Shown here piece after piece: positions 45,701-54,953 of a stretch of 64,000 nucleotides of DNA. Each line of letters begins with the position of its first letter. Position 1 is the first letter of the stretch. This DNA comes from Tetrapyrgos nigripes (Eukaryota; Basidiomycota; Agaricomycetes; Agaricales; Campanellaceae), in contig JAACJM010000027.1 in assembly GCA_013368315.1 (NCBI GenBank), positions 434,001-498,000 on the forward strand, written 5' to 3'. The notes under the pieces were generated by a model. It saw only the letters and a program-made list of their open reading frames with translations. It had not been told where the DNA came from and ran no database searches. The translations under genes were made by a program, and so were the position numbers.

Positions 45701-45945
45701 GTCCCAGCCATCTCGCCTATGTAGAATGGTTTACCCCTTTTTGCCATCAGGACAAGAATCATGGCTATTTCAAGATTTCGCGTTGTGATGTAGCTGGAGG
45801 GCATTTGGCGAGTGTTGTGGATATTCGGGGACGAGTGGCTCCTCGAGATTGGACAAGTAGTACTGTTCTGGACAGTTCTACTCATTTTTTCGTGAATACT
45901 GACAGTGATCGGCATATGTATCAGTTGTTTTCTTGTACAGTGTAG
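42731..45945 (+). pseudogene. Plavaka transposase, copy 1 (4 exons, two in-frame TGA codons)
   Basis: Exons 42731-43480, 43542-43829, 43885-45562 and 45614-45945. It starts with a zinc-finger-like CQGCNKIYDRLQLHLRR, then an acidic linker (DDDWDDEDAAAAAECEHDWE). The Plavaka core follows: V-W-A-P-F-x-S-E-I-D-W, LYHDMHTGQWWW, IIISSDKTQVT (likely first catalytic Asp), NLFHACMK, GDYPEQILVTC, F-W-x-D-L-P-Y.., TPDILHQLYQGVLKH (likely second Asp), RYPVHS-type helix, and TERLHIDYTKDA (likely Glu). C-terminal block MRVSQVRVIFSI.., HLAYVEWFTPF. TGA codons at 43259-43261 and 45334-45336 lie within otherwise continuous frame, so this copy is probably inactive though young. The enzyme would cut and paste the surrounding element. 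Confidence 0.85.
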
Positions 45946-46122
45946 ATATTCAGTTATATCTGTATGTTACGAGTGTCTTTTCCTGTATTGTAAACATCAG
46001 AACGCAGTAGACGCTGTCTTGCGGCGAAGGCTAGTAGTAGGAAAACACGATCAAATTAGGAAGGTGTGTCTTTCACCACTTTTCCATCACCTTCTGTCAC
46101 TCCCGACGTCTTTTACATTACT

Positions 46123-47056
46123 ATGGCACATCCTAAACCCCTCAAACGTTCATCTACTACTCCTCAAAGCTCATCCAAACGCCAGAAAATACTTTCCAGG
46201 TGACACCTTGGCTGCAAACTACTACTAGTATGTCTCTTATGCATCCCCAGGTCTGTTAGCCGAATTCCTTCCTCGCAGACACCAAGTCCAACGATGATTG
46301 TTAGGACTCCAGAAACAGGCTTGAAAAGCAAAACCGAGTATGTACTACATCCTTTTCTTGCCTCGGATTGCAACTTACACTCCTATAGAGCTCGCAACAC
46401 GGAAAACTTGGACTCGGACTCTGTTACTGAGGAAGAGACACCGGAGCGAACAATGATGATGAGACTGAAGCCCGGTACTAGGTGTGTAAACCCACTGGCT
46501 GTCTTGATTAGGTGCTGATGTCCCCCCAGAGTGAATGTAGGCAATTCTTGCTCTTCTGAGCTAGACTCGGAGCCAGAGACCAGTACCCCCAATCCGACAC
46601 TGAACAAAAAAATCCGTTGTAAGCAATTGCAGGAGGAGTACAACAACATACAAGCGCAGATGGAAAAGGATAAGACATTGTGGGATTCGCCTCAGAAGAT
46701 TTTGGGCAGCATTGGCAATATTTCAGATGACCATGGTGCGTACTCTGCCTATTCCTCGCTGGCAGTTTTCTAATCTTTTCTTTATTTCAGGCACCTCTGA
46801 TGTCCTCACCCTCACCAATAAACTACTTGAAGCCCAACTCCGTGTAGATGTACTTGAGCAACACCTCAAATCAGCGTCTTTAGCCAGAAAGGCTACGGAA
46901 GAGAAGCTAGCGGCAGAGGAAAGGTCTCGTAGGCTCCTAGAGAAGGAGAACTATGATCTCAAGGTGCACCTGCATGACCTGCGAGAGCGCGTCTGCGAAC
47001 TTGCTGGGGACCTTGTTAAAGCTACCAATTCTCGTCTATGGACTGATGTACTGTAG
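46123..47056 (+). CDS. Novel nuclear-type coiled-coil protein, third gene of the Plavaka element (5 exons, 242 aa)
   Basis: Exons 46123-46199, 46251-46337, 46389-46481, 46530-46735 and 46791-47056 join with matching phases at all four introns into 243 codons including TAG. N-terminus MAHPKPLKRSSTTPQSSSKRQK is basic and looks like a nuclear signal; residues ~30-110 are Ser/Thr/Pro/Glu-rich and probably disordered; LQEEYNNIQAQMEKDK and the last ~85 residues (VLTLTNKLLEAQLRVDVLEQ.., KATEEKLAAEERSRRLLEKE..) form heptad coiled coils. No catalytic motif. It starts 178 bp after the transposase stop on the same strand and ends 180 bp before the right TIR. An accessory role, for example multimerising the transposase or end-binding, is inference. 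An intact frame beside a transposase with nonsense codons is notable. Confidence 0.7.
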
Positions 47057-47252
47057 TAAAGCGGACTATAGGTACTATAGTATTCATTTTTTTACTAATA
47101 GTACTGACCCGAATTGATCTACTGTTATGTACAATTTTGCATAATGAATGCCCTCCTCAAGCCATCCTGACCAACGATTTACTTGGATTTACGGTACTTA
47201 GCACAATTATGATAAATCTGGGCTAAAATTGCAATTGAGGTTTTTCCTGATG

Positions 47253-47396
47253 TAGGGGCAAAGTGAGAAAAAAAAAACCTACTTAAACCACCCACTGGTC
47301 GCATACCCCAAGATATCACCAGACTCTCTGCAACGCTCGCTTTGAATACCTCAACAATCTCTCAACAACCGGATCCAATTACGGGCGTATCTCTCT
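47253..47396. other. Flank of the Plavaka element
   Basis: Short non-coding flank outside the right TIR; contains an A-run (47,267-47,277) and no gene. Confidence 0.3.
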
Positions 47397-47580
47397 CTAT
47401 GCCCTGCCTTCATAAAGGTTGATCAGGGCTGCAGCAGTATGGGAATGCACTCTAGGCTCTGGGTCTTCGAGTGTGGGTATGAGGATGGAGAAGAGGTGTT
47501 GGTGGTATTGTTCTTGAGTCAAGCTCGGTACAGAGTTGGCTGCTGGTGGAAGTTGTTGAGATGGTGGTGGTTACAGTGGA
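47397..47580 (-). pseudogene. Importin-beta (karyopherin, IPO5/KAP-type) HEAT-repeat fragment
   Basis: The reverse strand reads PPPSQQLPPAANSV, then LTQEQYHQHLFSILIPTLED, P-E-P-R-V-H-S-H-T-A-A-A-L-I-N-L-Y-E-G, and a stop at 47,397. D-P-x-P-R-V-x-x-H-A-A-A-A-L-x-N-x-x-E-G is a conserved HEAT repeat of RanBP5/Kap123-type nuclear import receptors (normally ~1100 residues). Only about 60 codons are present, with no upstream or downstream exons nearby, so it is a gene fragment moved here between transposons. Confidence 0.55.
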
Positions 47581-47649
47581 AGGACAATGAACACTCCGCA
47601 TTACCGTAAGACGCATGGGGTCACGCGGTCACGTTTGATTCTCATTCAA

Positions 47650-48080
47650 GCGAAACAAAATTATGAGGCCCTTTAGGGTCTCGTTCTTATAATCTGACGC
47701 TTCCGCGTGTGGCTATGCAATTTGGATATACGATTTTCTTACTAATTTCCGGCTCGGCTTCCGATAGAATGCCTACCGGACAGCGCTCGTTTAGCGCTTG
47801 CTACTCAATCTGTATTTACCGGCATCGGATCTATACTACCGGCGGTGTTTGCCGTCAGACCATGTGCCTGGCGTCCTTGACAACCGCTCTTGTCTTCTAC
47901 CATCATCATCCTCGCATCGATGAAGCTCGATGTACTATTCCCACTATGTGTCATCTCCGCGCCATTTTCTGTGTGCTGCTCTACCCTGGAGCCATCATCT
48001 TTACCGCAACCACGAAGTTTGTTTCCACTTCCTGTCAATTAGTCACATGCATAATGACCTCCGTCTGGATATAGGTGTTG
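47650..48080. repeat. Dispersed hairpin repeat (copy C)
   Basis: Starts with ATGAGGCCCTTTAGGGTCTC and then follows copy A at 5,105-5,420 in order (CCGGCGGTGTTTGCCG, CCATGTGCCTGGCG..CTTGACAACCGCTCTTG, CATCATCCTCGC). This and copy A are about 60-70% alike by eye over 300 bp. Confidence 0.5.
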
Positions 48081-48464
48081 ACTTTCCGTTGATGTTTTAT
48101 AATGAGTATAAGGTCTGTAGCTTGCTTCGTTTCTTAGTTTCGTTAGCTCAATCCACGGCAGTCTCTGTCTTGTTACCAAAATCTCCCGTCTGTTGAGTGG
48201 GATAGTTGTATTAAGAGTCATGAGTGCGTATATCAGTATTATTTTCATCGCTCGAGTCTAACATCACCGCCGGTTTTTGCTCGTCCATCATCACTGTCCT
48301 ATCTCTATCTCCACATATACCTCTCCTCTGCGGTGTGCCCACGTTTGCCGTCGTATTACCGCCCCCCGCCGCTGATGCACTGCCATTTCATCACCGGTAT
48401 TCTTTTGCCGACTGCACCACCTCATTCAACGCTATACTGTATTCGATGTCATCTTGTCGCAACC

Positions 48465-50477
48465 ATGCCCCTCCCGGACTCAAGCTCTTCACATACATCC
48501 GACTTCAACTCTCTCCTGGAAATTGATTTATGTGCTGCGTCGGAAATTGATTTACCAGAGGAAATTGATTTACGTGCCGCGTCGGAAATTGATTTATCTT
48601 CTCCAGAGGAAATTGATATACATGTTCTACTGGACACTGAATCTGAAAATACACAATCTGAAGGTTTAGTGCTAAGCAGTCAAATGTTTCGGTATACTCA
48701 AACCCTGAGACATTCGATTTCACGCCCCGTCTTGAAAGCAGGTTACATTTTGTTCAAACCGGTTCATGCTACTGTAGGTGAGATTGTCCGCTGTGCAACC
48801 AGCATTACACATAAGAACAGTGTTTATCTTTTAAACCATATGTTGCACAATCTGCGAAAAGTTCTCTCAGATTCCGAAAGTCCGTTACTACATCTACTGA
48901 AGAGATCAAACGTCATGTCACTGTCGTATTTCGTTGATATAGCCACAGAAGTCCAGATAACCAGTCTATGGATGCTTCGCGGCACCATGTACCGGCACGA
49001 TTTCAACGCACATCTAAATTCCCTTATTATTAACGGCTTTCATCGTATATATCACCTGAAATTCCTTACTATCTGGCAGTCTTTACACAGAGAGCTTACT
49101 GCAGCAGATGTGATGAGAGATGTCATATTTCCCCTTTCAAATATAAGCATAAATATCATACGCAATAGCATTGACATTGCGGTGAATTTCGCTGAGGTCA
49201 AGACTTGCACTTACCAGACTATCACCCTCTCAAATTTGATACACTTCTTCAGTCCGATTATATTGCTTAATTGTGAAACCAACCTGGGTCACTACGAGTG
49301 TCCAGATTCACCTCAATTTTGCCTATTAGGTGGAGGACGTACTCCTGAAAAAACATGTAATTATTATCAACTACAAGATTACCTGATAATTCAATCTTCA
49401 ATTTTGAATCCAGCGTCGGTGCTTTACCGCTTCAAAGAACTGACGAAAACTAATCCACTGACCACATCTCATCCCGGTCTTTTGTATACTCAAATGCCGT
49501 TCTCTGTGCTATACCCCATGCTGAAAAAGGTCCCTTTACAAATGCTGGCGAGATCTCATAAGATCAAGCTAGCGCATAATGTTGCTCTGGGCCAGATTGA
49601 AGCTCTGTGTCATAGTCATATATGCACAGATTCATGCGAAAGCTTGATATCCATATTTGAGCCTTTAGACAACGTTCAAATACAAAGTGCCACATTTCCT
49701 CCAAAACCACTCAGTGACAACCTTATTGAAAGAATTATAAAGGATTGGACCCAAGAATTCTCACCTGGAAGTGTTGAAGAGGCAGGTTGTGGTGTATGCG
49801 GACAACTTAAACATGCCTCTGAATTGACGCCCATCAAAAGTGTTAACGGTTTTTTACACGTGCTTTCTGTGCCTGGAATAACTCGACTGGAGCGTAGAAC
49901 TGCAAGCGAAAGAATTAAAGAAGATGACGGTCCTGTACTTGACAAAGCCTGTAGCAAAGTTTGTGTTGAATGTCGGCGTTCATTGATCCAGGGTAAGATT
50001 CCACGAATATCACTGGCACGAGGATTGTGGCTTGGAGATATCCCTCCTGAATTACAACAACTGAACTTTGTAGAACGATTATTGATACAAAAAATCAGAA
50101 CAAACTGCTGCTTTGTAAAGGTTTCGTCTGGCATGCGCAAAATGATATCTCATGTCATAGCCTTTGATTCCCCTGTTGCAAAGGTTTATGATACTTTGCC
50201 ACCACCTCCAGAGGACTTAGATGAAGTACTTGCAATTATGTTTACTGGACCATGCAAACCAACTGAAAAAGATTTTCAAAGAACCCCAATGTTAATTTGG
50301 CGAAAATATGTCTATGATGCTTTGACATGGCTAAAATTAAATCACCCTGCCTATCAAGAATTGAACATCTCAACTGCTAACTTGAACAAGTATTCTGAAA
50401 AGACACCTCCTGTGTCAGTAGAATGTTCTGGAGCCAGCTCCCTCTTCCAATCCACTTTTTCAGCATTTACCATCTGA
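48465..50477 (+). pseudogene. Helitron N-terminal region (DUF6570) fragment, 670 codons
   Basis: A single open frame. I place the start at ATG 48465 (MPLPDSSSSHTSDF..). Residues ~20-55 are a threefold repeat of (S)EIDL.. units. The middle is a divergent helical region. From ~430 on it has a Cys pair pattern (CGVCGQ.., CSKVCVECR), then L-A-R-G-L-W-L-G-D-I-P-x-E-L-Q.., V-E-R-L-L-I.., R-x-N-C-C-F-V-K-V-S-S-G-M-R-K-M, P-P-P-x-E-D-L-D-E-V-L-A-I-M-F-T-G-P-C-K-P-T and W-L-K-L-N-H-P-A-Y. That is the DUF6570 region at the start of mushroom Helitron Rep-helicase proteins. The Rep (HUH) and Pif1 helicase parts are absent: at about 50,410-50,477 the sequence switches to a Plavaka transposase. No frame break occurs within the 670 codons, which is unusual for a dead fragment. 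Confidence 0.7.
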
Positions 50478-53280
50478 CCGAGAAGGCATTCACATTTCGC
50501 ACTTTGGAGGTCGTGCTGGAGAGACTTTCGGGGATTCCACTGGACATTCCAACTATATTGGACGAAATGGGTTCCTCCGCTACCAGTCAAAAATTGTTGG
50601 AGGAAAGGAAAACCAATGGGCACCCTTCACTTCAAGGATGGATTGGGAGGTTGCACAATGGGCAAAGATGCGAGGGACAGGCTCAACGGCATTCTCCGAC
50701 TTGCTTGCTATTGAAGGGGTATGTGATTCGACTTCTTTTCGAAAGCAGCCAATTACTTAAGCACTCTTTCGATAGGTTGCTAAAGCACTCGGACTTTCGT
50801 ACGCTAATAGCGGAGACCTCAATAATATAATTGACAATGCGTTACCTACCCAACGTCCTGCATTTGTTCGAGAGGAAATCCGAGTAGCTGGTAAAGCCAT
50901 CGACGTGTTTGTATGCGACATTATGGAGTGCATCAAGGCACTATACAGGAACCCGGACCATGCACAATACCTATGTTTCGTGCCTGAGCACCATTATGCG
51001 GATGCTGACAAGACCCAGCGTCTGTATCACGATATGTATACAGGAGAATGGTGGTGGAAAACTCAGGTAATTTCCAACCGCAAACTCATTATGACGGCCA
51101 CTGATGCTCCTCTCATGACAGACTGAGCTTGAAAAGGACAAACCTGGTGCTACCATTATTCCACTTATCATCTCGAGCGACAAAACCCAAATTACCTTAT
51201 TTCGAAATAAATCTGCATACCCTGTGTATCTCACCATTGGTAACCTACCTAAGGAAAACCGTCGAAAACCGTCTCAGCAAGGGCAAATCCTCATTGCCTA
51301 CCTTCCAACTGACCGCCTTGAGCATATCCAAAACAAGGCCAGTCGTCGCTGCACTGTCACCAACCTATTTCATGCCTGCATGTCGCTCATCTTGGCGCCG
51401 TTGAAGAAAGCCGGCATTGATGGAATTAACATGAAGAGTGGTGATGGTGCCTGGAGACGGTGTCATCCACTCCTAGCATCATATGTCGGAGATTATCCGG
51501 AGCAGGTGCTAGTTACTTGTGCTTATTATGGCGACTGTGCTTCATGCGAGACGGAGAAAGATGAACTAGGCATCTATCCCTGTCTCAAATGTCCACGGAA
51601 CTTCGAGGATGCCAAAAAGGCTGCAAGGTCTTGTCGTACTGAGCAGTGGGAGCAAAACTGTCTCGATCAAAACATCAAGCCAGTCCAGCATCCTTTTTGG
51701 GAGGACCTTCCGTACTGTGACATCTTTGAGGCTATTACGCCCGACATACTCCACCAGATGTACCAGGGTGTCATGAAGCACCTCATTGGTTGGCTGGCCG
51801 ACATCTGTGGGAAAGTGGAAATTGATGCCCACGTGCGTCGTCTTCCAGCCAACCATAGCATCCGGATTTTCCATAAAGGAATTTCGTCTCTTTCACGCGT
51901 TTCAGGATTGGAGCACAAGCAAATGTGCGCCTTCATTCTTGGAGTAGTAACCGACATCCCTTCCCTCACTATTGCTCAGTCAAATCGAGTACTGGCAGCG
52001 ACTCGTGCTCTTCTTGATTTTTTGTATCTGTCACGCTATCCTATTCACAGCCAAGAATCATTGAAATCCCTTGATGAATCTCTTGCAACTTTCCATCAGT
52101 ACAAGGAAGTTTTTGTGGATTTAGGTATACGAGAGCAGTTTAATGTACCCAAACTTCATTTCCTTTCCCACTATACCAACCGTATTCAGCTCTTCGGAAC
52201 TACCGATAACTACAACACCAAAACAACGGAGCGGCTACACATTGATTTTACCAAATTGGCATACTGGGCTACAAATCACAAAGACGAGTATCCGCAGATG
52301 ACCCGCTGGCTAGAGCGAAGGGAAAAGATACTGTATCATTCAACATACGTGTCCTGGAGGCTCTCTGCAGACTACGCGTCGTTCATCCATTCTCAGCGCA
52401 ACCCCTCTCCCGAGGTCACCATTGGTCAGCGGTATGATTTTCCGGGTGCTCAGCGATCATTATCAGACCTGAAATGTGCGTTCATGTCCAAAATGACAAA
52501 GTTCCCCACAGAAAAGTCTGTCCCACTCACCAAAATTGAGAATGCTGCACTTACTGGTTATGGAGCTACCCAGTTTGTACATGCTCTCAAATGTTTTATT
52601 GTCAAGTTTCGTGACCCTGATCTCAGGCCAGCGGAGATTGAGGAGTATGCCAAATTCATCGCTTTACCCTTTCATCGATTGCCAGTCTGGCACACCATCA
52701 AATTCGTCAACCCAGATTTGTTTGGGAAAGAGACTCTTGACAAAGTCTGCGCAAGACCTCGTCGCATGGACAATCAAAGGAAAAAGGTCCTCCGGGCAGC
52801 ACAATTTGATCCTGTCCTGATACAGGTCAATGGTGATCCGAATAGTGATGGGAGTCTCAGTGGTAAGTGTTCCTTATTCTCAAGTGTTACCATGACATCA
52901 CTGAACCTTTAACAATGGTAGACATGCGCGTAGGACGAGTCCGGGTCATTTTCTCCTTCCCTGAACCAGATCTTGAGACACTTTTCCCTATCGACATGCC
53001 TCCTCCATCTCACCTGGCATACGTTGAGTGGTACAGCAAAATTCCAGCTAGAGCAGACTCGTATTCAGGTCTCCATAAGGTCAAGAAGCAGATGTCCAGT
53101 GGGAGTGATCCGTTCGTGTCCATTGTTCCTGTCGAGAAAATCAAGCGGAGTATACATCTATTTCCAAAATGGGGTGGAGGGGTTCCTTCAGAGTGGTCAA
53201 GTGAAACGGTGCTGGATGTATGTGATACATTCTGGCTCAATATTTTCACAAATGATCTTTTGTACTTCAATTTGACTTAG
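50422..53280 (+). CDS. Plavaka transposase, copy 2 (4 exons, open core; N-terminus replaced)
   Basis: Exons ~50422-50718, 50776-51066, 51122-52862 and 52922-53280 give ~900 codons with no stop. The first readable part is SDREGIHISHFGGRAGETFG.., a motif seen near the N-terminus of Plavaka proteins; no zinc finger or clear ATG precedes it. Core motifs match copy 1: WAPFTSRMDW, LYHDMYTGEWWW, IISSDKTQIT (likely Asp), NLFHACMS, GDYPEQVLVTC, TPDILHQMYQGVMKH (likely Asp), TERLHIDFTK (likely Glu), and C-terminal MRVGRVRVIFSF.., HLAYVEWYS. Identity to copy 1 is roughly half by eye, so it belongs to another subfamily. It may be expressed from a promoter in, or fused to, the Helitron-derived frame upstream, but the two frames are not continuous as I read them. 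Confidence 0.75.
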
Positions 53281-53904
53281 ATTTACTATTAATTCACTAT
53301 TCTTTAGCTACTGTAGCACAACAATAGCAAGGACCATTTGAGAATGATAATATCAGCTATTTCCAGATACTATTATACTGACCAGATATCAATAGTGATA
53401 AGTATCTATAAAATACCAGAGGTACGCAATGATAGTAGGCAATAGCGCTTACATCAAGTATAATAGCTGTAATTATTCCGAGACCGTTTTCCTGATGGGA
53501 TATCTGGAGAGAAAGCGCAGGGTGGTGAGGGAGGATGCATAACAGCATCATTGCTTAGGGCCAGCTCAGAGATGCATGGGACTGGACCATTCTAGGTATC
53601 CTAAATCAATTTTAGGCCCAAAAAATACACAGAAAGCAGCATACACAGCTGTTTATCCTGATGAAAGCTGCCAAATGTTCCTGCCATACTTCTGAGGTGT
53701 CCTACAGTACCATGGTGCACAGAGCTGCACAGTAAGTTCCCTGCAGCCTTGATTGTGATGCCAACTGAGAATCGAAGAGTAAGGAAGGCGGTTGTTGGGG
53801 TGACGAGCAAGATATGGCTGCACTTGGGTTGCGCACACGATTTCGAGCCAACCGCTCTGCGCACGCTTACTAAGCCACACGTGGCTGCAGGTGGCTCTGC
53901 GCAA
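53281..53904. other. No gene recognised
   Basis: 3' flank of the second Plavaka transposase. I found no inverted repeat matching the ends of the first Plavaka element. Short frames only. Confidence 0.3.
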
Positions 53905-54190
53905 GCTCTCTACTATGTAAGTCGAGCTTTTTTCATACGCATATGTGTCTACTTACTTACCTCTGTGGCGTAGTGTTACGGTCATACGGGAGATATTCAT
54001 AACACTCATTTACCTCAATCTTCATAAAGCAGTTGATGAAGGAATTCTCTCCTCTCAAAGGCTGATTGATATCTTCTTTCCCAGTATGCTATAGTCAGAA
54101 AGTCGTGAATCAGAACTTGAAACGGTCTTGAGTCTGAGGAGGAGGAAAGATGGGCTAGTCGTAAGATAGTACTAGAGAGGATTTGGATGA
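53905..54190 (+). pseudogene. Inverted duplicate of the 3' part of the DUF6533 gene
   Basis: The plus strand here matches the minus strand of 55,360-54,990: ACTATGTAAGTCGAGCTTTTT (intron donor region), CATTTACCTCAATCTTCATAAAGCAGTTGATGAAGG (gene: LNLHKSVDEG), CTCAAAGGCTGATTGATATC, and GTCTGAGGAGGAGG. Frameshifts and stops make it non-functional. The intron is retained and one exon is missing between them, so it arose by DNA duplication with later deletion. Confidence 0.65.
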
Positions 54191-54953
54191 TGAGATATTT
54201 AGAAATAGAAAGAGATGATTGATTCTGAATGTTATCATTTGATATGATGAAGAAGGGTAATTCTCCTCGCTATGGGGATGATTCTATGCCCTTTCATCTG
54301 CAGCTATCCTGGAATACTTACATTTACACCTCTTTCAGAAACTTTTAAAGCTTAACTTTTCCAGGGATCTTGTATCCATTCCTATATTCGTTCACTTGTT
54401 TCATCACTAGATTGAAGCTGCAACATTAAACCAAAACATTGAGGAGGGCGTACCTCTCTCCTCCCCCACTTACTCATACCAATCTCAATCCTTACCTTCT
54501 CCCTACCTCTCACGTACCATTGGCCCACTGAACTCGTTCGATCCACTGGGTTCTAACGCCAACTAGCTCGAGGAAGGCAAACAAGAAGCCACGTCGAGCG
54601 CCAAGCCGGCACTACAAGCAGCCGCGTTCCCATGCCCCAAGCTTCCCTGCACTTCAAGTACTGTCACCGTTTGTCCTGCGTTTTCCATCTGTCCCGCGTA
54701 CGTAGAGTCCCGTGAGATGTCCCGCGAAATGTCCCGCGAAATAATATACGATATCTCGCGGTCCTCAGTTCCGGGGCAACTTGGATGTGACCGTCGCCCC
54801 CAAACTCTGCTCTCTTCCAGCTAACGGAGTTTTTGAAAGAGTGGTAAATATAAGTGAGTCAATCCAGAATAGCTGTGGATGGAAGGCCGTAGAACCATCC
54901 CCACAGCCAGGAAAACTACCCTGCTTTGCTATACCAAAGGATGACATTCAGAA
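54191..54953. other. No gene; TGTCCCGCG repeats near 54.67-54.75 kb
   Basis: Spacer between the inverted duplicates. TGTCC(T/C)GCG-type words occur five times between 54,671 and 54,742. A plus-strand frame at 54,781-55,122 overlaps the DUF6533 gene antisense and is not called. Confidence 0.3.

Larger units (their letters stand above)
40017..47252. mobile_element. Plavaka-type (CACTA-like) DNA transposon, 7.24 kb, carrying three genes
   Basis: The left end CATCAGGAAAAACCTCA at 40017 is matched in exact reverse complement at 47236-47252, and TA lies directly outside both ends (40015-40016 and 47253-47254), consistent with a 2-bp target duplication or a 19-bp TIR starting TA. Between them are a DUF6532 gene (-), a Plavaka transposase (+) and a coiled-coil gene (+), with short spacers. 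The gene-free arms are ~190 bp on each side and share GCAAAATTG / CAATTTTGC words, possible transposase-binding sites. Confidence 0.7.
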
